DNA of 64,000 nucleotides, taken from the NCBI GenBank assembly GCA_021228405.1, contig JAJQRF010000012.1, forward strand, positions 62,001 through 126,000. The letters run 5' to 3'. A program made the position numbers and the translations under genes. This document shows, piece by piece, positions 51,938 to 61,388 of the stretch. Source of the stretch: Pyrinomonadaceae bacterium. Its GTDB lineage: Bacteria; Acidobacteriota; Blastocatellia; Pyrinomonadales; Pyrinomonadaceae. The notes below the pieces were generated by a model. That model had not been told where the DNA came from. It did no database searches and worked only from the letters and a program-made list of their open reading frames with translations. How positions within the stretch are numbered: the first letter of the stretch is position 1; each line of letters starts with the position of its first letter.

Positions 51938-53605
51938 ATGAAAATTAATCCAAAAAATTATTTGGCGAAAACATTTTCGTCGGTAATGCTTGTTGCGCTC
52001 TTAACTGTTCAAAGTTTTGCGCAAACTGCCGTTCAGACAAAATCCGCTCTTTCCGCAACGGAAACGGAATTGACGGAAAAGATCACCATCGCTTCGATCA
52101 AAGAAGCGACTTCGACGCTTTCCGCGCCTGATATGGAAGGTCGCGGAACGATGCAGCGGGGCGGCGATAAAGCGGCAAACTGGATTGCCGCACGGTTTCA
52201 ATCGCTCGGTTTGAAGCCGCTCGGTGATAAAGGCTCGTATCTTCAAAAGATCGATTTTAAGGAAACGGTTTTTACGCCTGAAACTTCGTTGAAAGTGGGC
52301 GAGGAAACCTTGAAGGTCGGAGCCGATTTCGGAATTTTGCCTTTCTCGGCAGGAAATAAATCGGCAAACGGCGAAATGATCTTTATCGCTTACGGGATCG
52401 TGGCGGATTCAATCAAACGCAACGATCTGCAAGGTGTCGATGTTTCGGGCAAATTCGTCGTGATGCTGGAAGGTCCGCCTTCATACATTCCGAAAAAAGA
52501 CTGGAAAGCCGCCAAAGCCGACCGCATTTTTATTCAATCATTGTTTATGAAAGGCGTTGCCGGGATCATTTTTATCGGTCACGGCAGAGAAGAGCAAACG
52601 CCGGATGAAATGGTCGATTATTTCAGCCGCCGCCAGATTCAGATGCCGGACGAAGAAAACGGACCGTCGCAGATGCCGCCGATTCTTTATGTCAACAACA
52701 ACGCGGCGGGCAAACTTTTCAAAGCCTCGGGCGTTTCCCTGCAAGATGCGCTTGCGCAAGCCGAAAAAAACGATTTCAAACCGATCAAATTAAAACAGCA
52801 GGCAAAGGTCAACATTAAACTGAAATCGAGCAAAGGCACTTCAAACAATGTCGTCGGTTATCTCGAAGGCTCCGACCCGAAATTAAAGGAAGAAGCTGTG
52901 TTGTTCAGCGCGCATTACGATGCTTACGGCATCGAAAACGGCAAGATTTATCACGGCGCGGCGGACAATGCGCTCGGCACGGCGGAAATGCTGGCGGTCG
53001 CCGAAGCGTATTCAAAAATGAGCGTCAAACCGAAACGTTCGCTTGTTTTCGTCGCGGTGACGGGCGAGGAATACGGACTTTACGGCTCGAAATACTGGGC
53101 AAAAAATCCGACGTGGAATATTAAAAAAGTTTCGGCAAATCTGAATCTCGACGGCGTTGGCACGGAAGTTTACGGTCCCGTGAAAACGATGGTCGGTTAC
53201 GGCGCGGAACATTCGACGCTCGGCGCGATGCTCGAAGATGTTTCGACGACGCTCGGCATCAAAGTCGTCGGCGATCCGGTTCCCGACGAAAAAGTTTTTT
53301 ACCGTTCGGATCATTATTCGTTTGTCGAACGCGGAGTTCCGGCGTTGATGCTGATGGGCGCGCCCGAAGGCGATATTCAGGTATCGATGAAGCGAATGAA
53401 GGAATGGGAAAAAACCGCTTATCATCAACCGGCTGACACGATCCAGGAAAATTGGGCGTGGGAAGGTGCGGAAACCGTTGCGGAAGTAATGGGAATCTTG
53501 GGCTGGCGCATTTCCGAAATGAATAATATGCCCGCGTGGATTTCGACTTCGCGCTTTGCCAAGCTCGAACGCGGCAATACAAAGGAATTGCCCGAAGAAA
53601 ATTAA
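51938..53605 (+). CDS. Secreted M28 family aminopeptidase with PA domain
   Basis: A 555-residue protein with a signal peptide (SSVMLVALLTVQSFAQ). A PA-type insertion (about residues 130-270) precedes the peptidase core with all zinc ligands: SAHYDAYG, GAADNALGTAEM, VTGEEYGLYGSKYW, NLNLDGVG and RSDHYSFVERGVPAL. It releases N-terminal amino acids in the periplasm or outside. Alternative: glutaminyl cyclase-like. Confidence 0.94.
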   Translation: MKINPKNYLAKTFSSVMLVALLTVQSFAQTAVQTKSALSATETELTEKITIASIKEATSTLSAPDMEGRGTMQRGGDKAANWIAARFQSLGLKPLGDKGSYLQKIDFKETVFTPETSLKVGEETLKVGADFGILPFSAGNKSANGEMIFIAYGIVADSIKRNDLQGVDVSGKFVVMLEGPPSYIPKKDWKAAKADRIFIQSLFMKGVAGIIFIGHGREEQTPDEMVDYFSRRQIQMPDEENGPSQMPPILYVNNNAAGKLFKASGVSLQDALAQAEKNDFKPIKLKQQAKVNIKLKSSKGTSNNVVGYLEGSDPKLKEEAVLFSAHYDAYGIENGKIYHGAADNALGTAEMLAVAEAYSKMSVKPKRSLVFVAVTGEEYGLYGSKYWAKNPTWNIKKVSANLNLDGVGTEVYGPVKTMVGYGAEHSTLGAMLEDVSTTLGIKVVGDPVPDEKVFYRSDHYSFVERGVPALMLMGAPEGDIQVSMKRMKEWEKTAYHQPADTIQENWAWEGAETVAEVMGILGWRISEMNNMPAWISTSRFAKLERGNTKELPEEN

Positions 53606-53619
53606 TTCCTTTTCCAAAT

Positions 53620-53671
53620 AAAGACAAAAATAGCGGCAATATTTGAATATTTGCCGCTTTTGTCTTTTTTT
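53620..53671 (+). terminator. Terminator after the M28 gene
   Basis: Arms AAAGACAAAA(ATA)GCGGCAA and TTGCCGCTTTTGTCTTT (53651-53667) pair with a 3-nt bulge and are followed by TTTTTTTTCG. Confidence 0.85.
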
Positions 53672-53763
53672 TCGTCAAAACGCGCCGATTTTCCCGAAAT
53701 TCGTTGTTTTCGCATTTCGTTTTGTTTTATCATTAGAAATCTTTTTCCAGAAAGGCTTCCGAA

Positions 53764-56700
53764 ATGAAAAAACGTATTGCTTTACTCGCGCTTTTTATCG
53801 CCGCCGTTTTTATTTTTCAAACGAAAACGGAAAAAACCGTCGTTCATTCGTCTGAACCAACCGCGTTCCAAAACCTGCAACCGCAAACCGCAAAAGCAAC
53901 TGCCTTCGCCGTTTCGCCAAAGGTCAGCGAAATTGCCCTGCAAACGCCGAAAGCTGAAATAAAAGGCGCGCCCGAGATTCGTTTCACCTCGGAAAATCAG
54001 ATAAAAATTTCGCCGACCGCAAACGCTTTTTATAATGAGGATAGTGCGTTGGCGAAATTTTCGGCGTTGCCGATGCCGCGCCCGTCGCTTTCGTTTGAAG
54101 GCATTATGAACCGCACGAACGGCGAGATTTTCAATTTTTACTATCTTCCTTCGGACACGAACGGCGATGCCGGTCAAAATCATTACGTGCAGACCGTCAA
54201 CGCGCTGATGCGGATTTACGACAAACAAGGCAATCCGGTCACGCCGCCTTTCAAGATGAGCAATATTTTCGCGTCGCTCAACACGCAATGCGCCGAAAGC
54301 GACGACGGGTCGCCGATAGTTTTATACGATTCGCTCGCCGACCGCTGGCTTTTGAGCCAATACTGCAACGATTTTCCGCCGTTTCGACAGATGGTCGCGA
54401 TCTCGCAGACGGGCGACCCGACCGGCGCGTATTTTCTGTATGAATTCGTGATGCCGAACTTCAAATTGAACGATTTTTCAAAATTCGGCGTTTGGACGGA
54501 CGGCTATTATATGTCCGACGAACAATTTGTCGGCAGTGATTTTACGGGAATGGGCGTTTTTGCGTTCGACCGTCAGAAAATGCTCAAGGGCGACGCTTCG
54601 GCAAGCTATATTTATTTCGATCTGGCGATTCCGCCGACGATGACGCGTTTGGGAAATCTGCTTCCGTCCGATCTCGACGGGCTGAACGCGCCGCCGCCGA
54701 ACGCGCCGAATATTTTCGCGGGCTATACCGCGACCGAATACGGCGCACCGCAGGACGCGCTCCGGCTTTTCGAGTTTCGCGCCGATTTTCAAAATCCCGC
54801 CAATTCGACCTTTACCGAACGCGCCGACAGCCCGCTGGCGGTTGCCGATTTCAACCCGACATCGCTCGAAGGGCGCGCCGACATTACCCAACCCGCACCG
54901 GGCGACCTGCTCGACGCACAATCAGACCGACTGAATTTCCGCGCCGCTTACCGCAATTTCGGAACGCACGAATCGCTCGTTTTGAACCAAACCGTCCGCA
55001 CCACGCCGACGAGTTCGATCTATCGCGCCGGAGTCCGGGTTTACGAGCTTCGCCGCACGAATAACGTTTTTACGGTTCACGAACAGGCGACCATCGGCGA
55101 TCAGGAGCATTCGCGCTGGGTGGCGAGCGCGGCGCAGGATAACCAGGGAAATATTGGTGTCGGCTACAGCAAATCGAACGAATTTTTCAAGCCTTCGATA
55201 ATGTATTCGGGCAAATTGGCAAGCGAACCGCAGGGCGAATTCCGCGCCGAAGAATTTTTGCAGGAAGGCAAAGGCGTGCAGACGGCGTTCGGTTTCCGTT
55301 GGGGGGATTATACGGGAATGACCGTCGACCCCGTTGACGACTGCACTTTTTGGATGACGAATCAGTATTATTCCGAAGCGAGTCAAGCGGAAAGTCCTTT
55401 CAGCTGGCTGACGCGCATCGGGAGTTTCAAATTTGCCGAATGCACCGCCGCGCCGCGTTCGGCGATCACCGGAACGGTAACGAACTCTGCAAGCGGTCAA
55501 CCGATCCCGAACGCCTTCATCACCGCGTCGGCTTATTCGCGTCTGACAACTTCAAACGGCAGTTACGGCAATCTTTTCGTTTTGCCGAACACATATTCGA
55601 TCACGGCTTCGGCAAAAGGTTTCAGATCGAAGACATTTACCGTAACCGTTTCAAACGGGCAAACGCTGACGCAAAACTTCGCACTCGATCCCGTTGCCGT
55701 TTTGGAAAACACAGCGGCGCAGATCACGGCGGAAAGCTGTGCGCCGAATAACGCGGTCGATCCGGGCGAAACCGTGACGGTGAACATCACGTTCCGCAAC
55801 ACTGGTTTGCGTGACACGCAAAATCTAACCGCAATTTTGCAGGCGACGGGCGGCGTTACGAATCCGTCCGCACCGCAAAGTTACGGCGTTTTGAACGCGA
55901 ACGGCGCAGGCGTTGCGCGTCCGTTTACATTTACGGTAAGTCCGAACCTGCCTTGCGGCGCAAATGCCGTTCTGACCTTTGCACTTTCGGACGGCGCGGA
56001 AAATCTCGGAAATCTTTTGGTAACTCTGCCGACCGGCGCAAAACGCATCGCCTTGCAGGAAAATTTCGATTCCGTCACCGCACCCGAACTTCCAAACGGC
56101 TGGACGACTTCCATAACGGGCGGACAGCAACTCTGGACGACGAAAACGACGCGCGTCCAGTCCGCGCCGAACGCCGCTTTTTCGCCTGCGCCGATTCAGG
56201 TCGGCGTTAACGAACTTGTTTCACCCGTTTTCGCGGTTACGACAGCCAATGCCGAAATAAGTTTCCGCAATTGGTATGATCTCGAAACGACGTTCTTGCG
56301 AAATCGTTTGTATGACGGCGCGGTTTTGGAGATCAAGATCGGTGCGGACGAATGGCAAGACATCGAAACGGCGGGCGGCGTGTTTCGGCAAGGCGGTTAC
56401 GACGGCGTTTTGGAAGCCGCGTTTCAAAATCCGCTCGGCGGCAGACGCGGTTGGTCGGGTAAGAGCGGAATCGATCAAACAGCCGCGTTCGTCACTTCGA
56501 GAGCAAAACTTCCCGCTTCCGCCGCCGGACAAAACGTGCAGTTTCGCTGGCGCGTCGGAACCGATCTCGGGACATTTCGCGAAGGCTTATATTTCGACGA
56601 TCTGATCGTCACGGACGGCAGCGTTTGCGCTTGCAACGTTGCGCCGACGACCGCCGCGCCGTTCGATTTCGACCGTGACGGGAAAACCGACATCAGCGTT

Positions 56701-57498
56701 TTCAGTCCGAGCGACAGCGCGAACGAAGCCGACTTTTTCGTGCGCAACAGTTCGACAAATTCCAACACGGGCACTTCCTGGGGAAGCGTCGGCGATAAAG
56801 CCGTCAACGCCGATTTCGACGGCGATTTCAAGACCGATTTCGCCGTTTTCCGTCCGTCGAACGGAACCTGGTATATTTTGCAAAGCGCGGATTCGACCGT
56901 CAGGATCACGCCTTTCGGACTGGCAACGGATAAACCCGTTCCCGCCGATTTCGACGGCGACGGCAAAGCCGACATCAGCGTTTTCCGTCCGTCAAACGGC
57001 GTTTGGTATCGCTTGAACAGCGCGAATAATCAATTTGCCGCCAACGCCTTCGGGCAAAACGGCGACATTCCCGTAAACGCCGATTTCGACGGCGACGCAA
57101 AAAGCGATCTGGCGGTTTTCCGTCCTTCTAACGGCGCGTGGTTCGTGCTGAAAAGTGCAAATAACGAATTTTCCGCCGTAAATTTCGGCACCGGCGGCGA
57201 CAAACCCGTGGTCGGTGATTACGACGGCGACGGCAAAGCCGATTACGTCGTTTTCCGTCCGACCGACGGAAACTGGTATCTTCTGCGAAGTCAGCAAGGC
57301 TTTTCGGTCGTCAATTTCGGTTTGAGTTCCGACAAACCTCTGCAAGCCGATTTCGATGGCGATGGAAGGGCGGACATCGCCGTTTTCCGTCCGGCAAACA
57401 GATTCTGGTTTTATCTGAAAAGTTCGGACAACAGCTTCAACTGGTATCCGTTCGGCGCAAACGGCGCAACGCCCGTGCCTTCGATATTTGTTGAATAA
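53764..57498 (+). CDS. Large secreted protein with carboxypeptidase-regulatory and FG-GAP/VCBS repeats
   Basis: A 1244-residue protein with an N-terminal hydrophobic segment (RIALLALFIAAVFIFQ). A long region with beta-propeller-like repeats (about 90-560) is followed by a CarboxypepD_reg domain (AITGTVTNSASGQPIPNAFI, about 570-650), a beta-sandwich region (about 650-960) and six 44-46-residue VCBS repeats at the C-terminus. Each repeat has a calcium-type DxDxDGxxD (e.g. ADFDGDGKADISVFRPSNG). Likely a cell-surface or secreted calcium-binding adhesin/propeller; the ligand is unknown. Confidence 0.9.
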   Translation: MKKRIALLALFIAAVFIFQTKTEKTVVHSSEPTAFQNLQPQTAKATAFAVSPKVSEIALQTPKAEIKGAPEIRFTSENQIKISPTANAFYNEDSALAKFSALPMPRPSLSFEGIMNRTNGEIFNFYYLPSDTNGDAGQNHYVQTVNALMRIYDKQGNPVTPPFKMSNIFASLNTQCAESDDGSPIVLYDSLADRWLLSQYCNDFPPFRQMVAISQTGDPTGAYFLYEFVMPNFKLNDFSKFGVWTDGYYMSDEQFVGSDFTGMGVFAFDRQKMLKGDASASYIYFDLAIPPTMTRLGNLLPSDLDGLNAPPPNAPNIFAGYTATEYGAPQDALRLFEFRADFQNPANSTFTERADSPLAVADFNPTSLEGRADITQPAPGDLLDAQSDRLNFRAAYRNFGTHESLVLNQTVRTTPTSSIYRAGVRVYELRRTNNVFTVHEQATIGDQEHSRWVASAAQDNQGNIGVGYSKSNEFFKPSIMYSGKLASEPQGEFRAEEFLQEGKGVQTAFGFRWGDYTGMTVDPVDDCTFWMTNQYYSEASQAESPFSWLTRIGSFKFAECTAAPRSAITGTVTNSASGQPIPNAFITASAYSRLTTSNGSYGNLFVLPNTYSITASAKGFRSKTFTVTVSNGQTLTQNFALDPVAVLENTAAQITAESCAPNNAVDPGETVTVNITFRNTGLRDTQNLTAILQATGGVTNPSAPQSYGVLNANGAGVARPFTFTVSPNLPCGANAVLTFALSDGAENLGNLLVTLPTGAKRIALQENFDSVTAPELPNGWTTSITGGQQLWTTKTTRVQSAPNAAFSPAPIQVGVNELVSPVFAVTTANAEISFRNWYDLETTFLRNRLYDGAVLEIKIGADEWQDIETAGGVFRQGGYDGVLEAAFQNPLGGRRGWSGKSGIDQTAAFVTSRAKLPASAAGQNVQFRWRVGTDLGTFREGLYFDDLIVTDGSVCACNVAPTTAAPFDFDRDGKTDISVFSPSDSANEADFFVRNSSTNSNTGTSWGSVGDKAVNADFDGDFKTDFAVFRPSNGTWYILQSADSTVRITPFGLATDKPVPADFDGDGKADISVFRPSNGVWYRLNSANNQFAANAFGQNGDIPVNADFDGDAKSDLAVFRPSNGAWFVLKSANNEFSAVNFGTGGDKPVVGDYDGDGKADYVVFRPTDGNWYLLRSQQGFSVVNFGLSSDKPLQADFDGDGRADIAVFRPANRFWFYLKSSDNSFNWYPFGANGATPVPSIFVE

Positions 57499-57527
57499 AT
57501 AAAATAATTTTCCCGCGAATAAATGTA

Positions 57528-57575
57528 AAAAACGCGCAAAAGAAAAAACTTTAATACTTTCTTTTGCGCGTTTTT
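57528..57575 (+). terminator. Terminator after the VCBS gene
   Basis: An 18-bp stem AAAAACGCGCAAAAGAAA (57528-57545 with 57558-57575), 12-nt loop, ending in T. Confidence 0.9.
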
Positions 57576-57749
57576 CGCGTTTACTCGGCGATATTGTTTT
57601 TGAAAGCAAAAAAGCCTTCGTTTACAAGATCAAAATCGCAGGTTTGATCTCAAATCCGTAAATCAGTAAAACGGCAGAAACGACAAAATATGTATGAAAT
57701 TCATACTTGAAATGGGAAAAAAATTCTCGCTTTTGCGGGAATCGTGCCT

Positions 57750-58022
57750 GATTCCCGAGAATCTCGCGCAGATTCCTAAGAATTCCGGAAAGGTTCTTAA
57801 GGATTTTACAGAGATTCTTAAGACTTCCGCGCCGATTCTTCGGAGAGTTTTGCGGATTCCTTTGAGCTTCGGAAAGATTCTTTTGAATGTTTGGCAGATT
57901 CGTGAGAACGGGCGAAAGGCTCTTGAGAGTTTTAATCGGATTCCCAAGAGCGGCTCACCGATTCCCGAGAATCAGCCGCCGATCCATCGGAATTTCCCGC
58001 CGATTTTATCGATTTGATTGTA
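57750..58022. repeat. 21-bp periodic array C (13 units)
   Basis: Thirteen units start at 57750 and every 21 bp after it (57771, 57792 ... 58002) with no indels. Each begins GATTC or a near match followed by YNNGA, e.g. GATTCCCGAGAATC or GATTCTTAAGA, then 7-10 variable bases. In phase +2 the frame would read heptapeptides starting Ile-Pro or Ile-Leu. The region 57576-57749 and 58023-58095 holds nothing else that I recognise. Confidence 0.9.
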
Positions 58023-58095
58023 ATTTGAAACAGCAAGCGGGAATCTATGACCACGATTGATAATTGATAAATATATTCTTGCTCTCCGCTATCGC

Positions 58096-59214
58096 TTACT
58101 CTCTTACAACCAATTTCCGTTTTGCTTCGACGAGCAGACCGTCGCGGCGCGAAGTTACGACGATCTCACGTTCTTCGCCCTTTGCCGATTCGCTCAAAGC
58201 GCGTTTCGGAACGTATGTGACGACATAGCTCGAATCGATCATTCGGGCGACCAGCGCACCTTTTTCGAGCATTTCTTCGCCGTCTTCAGGCAAAATAAAT
58301 TCGCCGTTCGTGTTTTCCGCCAATGTCTGCAACGCTTTTTCGCTCGTTTCCAAATCTTCCTTGCGCTGTTTCAATTTTTTCATCATTGCGCGGTCGAGAT
58401 TGATCGTCGGACCGATCTTCGGCGCAGTCGCAACGTCGCGCGCGCCGTTCGGCAGTGTGGCGGCGATTTCGGGTGGAATCGCTCGCGGCGGCGGTGTTTT
58501 GGAAATCATTTTCGTGCGCGGCGCGATGTCGGTCGTTTCCATTTTCGTGTAGCTGATGACGTGAACATTGATGTCGGTCGCCAGCAATTTCCGCATCGCC
58601 GCCGCTTTTTCTTCCGTGCTTGCAAAACTGTCCGTGCCGTCCGAGATCAGCACGATATGTTTGTTGTCGAGCGGATTTTTCCGCAAAAAATCTTCCGCCA
58701 AGTCGAGCGCGCCGACAAAAGCCGAACGTTTGCCGAAATTGGATTTTTTCTTGATCGCTTCGACGATCTGCGCCTTATCGCTCGTCCATTCGGCGAGAAT
58801 TTCGGCTTTGTCTGCATATTGCAAAACCGCGATCTGATCGCCTTCCTTCAACGCATTGACGACCGACAAAGCCGCATTTCGTGTCAGTTGTAAACTCTTT
58901 TTCTGGCGCATCTCGCCGCCCGTGTCCAGCACGATCAGAACATTGGCGGGAATTCTGCGAACGCTCGAAGCCTGATGAAGCGTGTTGTTTTCGGTGATGA
59001 CCAAATCTTCGGCTTTCACGCCGTTGAAAAATTTTCCTTCTTCATCGAACGCGATGACGTTCAGCTTTACTTCCTCGGTAAAAATCTTTTCCGTGTCGTC
59101 GTCGGTTTTCGGTGTCGGTGTCGGTGTCGGTGTGTTTCTGCCCGATTGAGCATTGGCAAAACCTGCAAAGATAAGCAGAAACAAAGGAAATAAAAATTTG
59201 ATTCGCGCAGACAT
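58096..59214 (-). CDS. Secreted VWFA-related acidobacterial-type protein
   Basis: A 372-residue protein from MSARIKFLFPLFLLIFAGFANAQ, with a signal peptide. A Thr-Pro repeat linker (TPTPTPTPK) is encoded by a TCGGTG microsatellite at about 59110-59142. The VWA domain (about residues 85-260) has LIVLDTGGEM where a canonical MIDAS has DxSxS, but keeps LISDGTDSF. Family TIGR03436-like. Metal-dependent ligand binding may be altered. Confidence 0.85.
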   Translation of the reverse strand: MSARIKFLFPLFLLIFAGFANAQSGRNTPTPTPTPKTDDDTEKIFTEEVKLNVIAFDEEGKFFNGVKAEDLVITENNTLHQASSVRRIPANVLIVLDTGGEMRQKKSLQLTRNAALSVVNALKEGDQIAVLQYADKAEILAEWTSDKAQIVEAIKKKSNFGKRSAFVGALDLAEDFLRKNPLDNKHIVLISDGTDSFASTEEKAAAMRKLLATDINVHVISYTKMETTDIAPRTKMISKTPPPRAIPPEIAATLPNGARDVATAPKIGPTINLDRAMMKKLKQRKEDLETSEKALQTLAENTNGEFILPEDGEEMLEKGALVARMIDSSYVVTYVPKRALSESAKGEEREIVVTSRRDGLLVEAKRKLVVRE

Positions 59215-59309
59215 AAAACCTCTCAACTTTCTAAACTGTTTTTATGATGCCGTAAAAATTGAAAAAGTATGCTTTTTTCGTCGGAAGAATTTTGTAAAGA
59301 TTCGGTAAA

Positions 59310-60383
59310 TCAATCGAGTTTCGGATTTTCCTCGACAAAACGGATCAGGTTGGCGACATATTCGCGGAAGTTCGGGCACGAAACGTTGTAAGGCTTCAAA
59401 AGCGTTTCGCCGACTTTCGTATCGTAATTCTGCTTGACGTGAAAGTAAGGCACGGCGGAGTTGGGCAAGCCGCTGATCTCGGACGAAAAAGGCGTGTTCA
59501 TAAACTTTTCGAGCAAGGTCGCAGGTGGTGTGATGACCGATTCCTTGCCCGTAAAAACTTTCGCGATCTCGTCGAAAAGTTCTTCCGTGTTGAGCGGCGC
59601 AGGATCGGCAAGCGCGACGGTTTTGCCGATTGATTCCTTATCCTTCGACAAAACCGCCATTCCTTCGACCACGAAATCGACCGGCACGAGATTGAGTTTC
59701 ACATCCTTGTTTCCGACATTGATAAGGCGAAAAACCGACGGAAATTTCTGCAAATAGAGGATCAGATAATAAATTCCGTCATATTTCGCCGTTTCGCCCG
59801 TTTTTGAATCGCCGACGACAACCGAAGGACGAAAGATCGTGACGGGAAAATCCTTCTTTAATTCTTCGGTTTCGAGTTCCGCCAAATATTTCGTTTCCTC
59901 ATAATAATTGCGGAATCCCGCATCGTGCACGAGCTCCGTTTCGAGAATTTCGCCGCCGCGTTTTCCGGCGATGTAACAAGTCGAAACGTAGTTATAACGC
60001 CGCAGACCAGGCAGTGTTTTGACAAATTCATTGACGTTTCGTGTGCCTTCGACATTGACGCGATAAGCTAAGTCCTTCTGGACTGCGAGATCGTAAATCG
60101 CCGCGAGGTGAAAAACGTCGGTCGTTTCGCGGCGGACGATGTCGAGATCGCTTGCCGAAATTCCGAGATTGTCGAGCGTGATGTCGCCTTCGATCAACGC
60201 AAAATTTTCGAGCGGAGTTTGCGTATTCCGGGCGATCTTTTCGACCGCATCTTTGGCTTTTTCGACAAAACTTTTCTGCACCAGAAGATAAAACTGCACG
60301 TCCGCTTTCGCCAGCCGCGCCACCAATCTTTCGGCAATAAACCCCGGGAAACCTGTCAGAAAAATCGTTTCGGAAAAACTCAT
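59310..60383 (-). CDS. SDR family NAD(P)-dependent reductase, male-sterility/thioester-reductase-like
   Basis: A 357-residue extended SDR. The nucleotide-binding motif is LTGFPGFIAERL, with DVFHLAAIYDL, the YxxxK catalytic pair in YYEETKYLAE, and substrate-side IFRPSVVVGDS. The pattern is that of NAD_binding_4 proteins related to fatty acyl-CoA or thioester reductases. A TATACT box ends 6 nt before the ATG with no Shine-Dalgarno. Confidence 0.88.
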   Translation of the reverse strand: MSFSETIFLTGFPGFIAERLVARLAKADVQFYLLVQKSFVEKAKDAVEKIARNTQTPLENFALIEGDITLDNLGISASDLDIVRRETTDVFHLAAIYDLAVQKDLAYRVNVEGTRNVNEFVKTLPGLRRYNYVSTCYIAGKRGGEILETELVHDAGFRNYYEETKYLAELETEELKKDFPVTIFRPSVVVGDSKTGETAKYDGIYYLILYLQKFPSVFRLINVGNKDVKLNLVPVDFVVEGMAVLSKDKESIGKTVALADPAPLNTEELFDEIAKVFTGKESVITPPATLLEKFMNTPFSSEISGLPNSAVPYFHVKQNYDTKVGETLLKPYNVSCPNFREYVANLIRFVEENPKLD

Positions 60384-60450
60384 AATTAAAGTATAAATGA
60401 ATGATGATTCATTTTAAAAGACGATGTCGCGGAACATTTCCATTTCAACG

Positions 60451-60474
60451 AAAAACGCCGCTAAATACGGCGTT
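60451..60474 (-). terminator. Terminator of the LolA-like gene
   Basis: A 7-bp stem AACGCCG/CGGCGTT (60454-60460, 60468-60474) followed by a T-run on the minus strand, 40 bp past the stop at 60514. Confidence 0.65.
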
Positions 60475-60513
60475 ACGTGTAAATTAGTGAGAAAAGTTTT
60501 GGCAACTTTCCCG

Positions 60514-61317
60514 TTAAAACTTCACATCTTTTTTGGCTTCCTTCGGGCTGTTCGGCTTATTAAAAACGGAATCGGGAATTTTCTTATTGTATTCGATATT
60601 TTCAAAATTGATGCGCGACGAAGGCGCGCCGTTTGAAAAGCGGTCGATGATAAAAGGTGCTTTGATGCCCTGTATTTCGATAAATTGTGCGTAACGGTCT
60701 TCTTCGGTAGTTTCCTCGTTGTCGGGATTTGTCATTTTATAGATCGCCTTGACGGGCAAATTTTCGTCGGAAAACTCGAATTCAACCGTAAAACCGTCCT
60801 TATAGACAAGTTTAACGGCATCGTTGCGCTTTCCGAGCGTCGCCGGACGTTTGCCGACGTATGTCAAAACGCCGTCCTTTCGCCAACCGCCGCGCAAAAG
60901 ATTGTCGAGACTGACACGAATTCCGCGTTTAAAATTCTCGATCTGCGCCGCATTTTGATCTCTTATCATTTCCGCGCCGCCGTCGAAAACCCAACCCGCA
61001 TCACCGACATTCGTCTGCACGGTTTTCACTCCGCCGCCTTTAAATTCCGTGCGTTCCTTGTCGGGAAAAACGAGAATATCGACAAACGACTGAAACGAAA
61101 TCACCGCGCCGTCGCGCATAACGCTGAACTTTCCGCGGCTGATCTGCGATTTTATATTCAAATAATTTTCACCGCCGAGTTTTTCGGCGGCTTTTTTGAT
61201 GATCGCTTCGGCTTTTTCGTCCGTTTTTTGAGTTTGAGAAAACGCAATCGACGAAAAGACGAAAACCAGTAAACAGAATTTTATTGACTGAAAGAATACA
61301 GAGTTGAAATATTTCAT
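60514..61317 (-). CDS. Secreted LolA-like fold protein, unknown role
   Basis: A 267-residue protein with a signal peptide (IKFCLLVFVFSSIAFSQ). The mature protein has the alternating strand pattern of LolA/LppX-like domains (KFSVMRDGAVISFQSFVDIL, YKDGFTVEFEFSDENLPV). A short Ala/Lys/Asn-rich C-terminus follows. It is downstream of the clp gene, separated by a terminator, and no function is assigned. Confidence 0.75.
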   Translation of the reverse strand: MKYFNSVFFQSIKFCLLVFVFSSIAFSQTQKTDEKAEAIIKKAAEKLGGENYLNIKSQISRGKFSVMRDGAVISFQSFVDILVFPDKERTEFKGGGVKTVQTNVGDAGWVFDGGAEMIRDQNAAQIENFKRGIRVSLDNLLRGGWRKDGVLTYVGKRPATLGKRNDAVKLVYKDGFTVEFEFSDENLPVKAIYKMTNPDNEETTEEDRYAQFIEIQGIKAPFIIDRFSNGAPSSRINFENIEYNKKIPDSVFNKPNSPKEAKKDVKF

Positions 61318-61322
61318 AGTAA

Positions 61323-61356
61323 AAAGGCTTTGGTGAGATTTTACACCAAAGCCTTT
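61323..61356 (-). terminator. Terminator of the clp gene
   Basis: A 13-bp stem AAAGGCTTTGGTG (61323-61335 with 61344-61356), 8-nt loop, T-run on the minus strand. Confidence 0.85.
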
Positions 61357-61388
61357 GATACGAAAAGTAATTTTCGAGTTGTATCCGC

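Noticed and set aside
57694-58017. Ile-Pro heptapeptide protein gene
   Set aside because: No ribosome site and the frame is explained by the array; not listed as CDS.
58057-58893. 278-residue plus-strand frame
   Set aside because: Antisense shadow of the VWA gene, Phe/Arg-rich.
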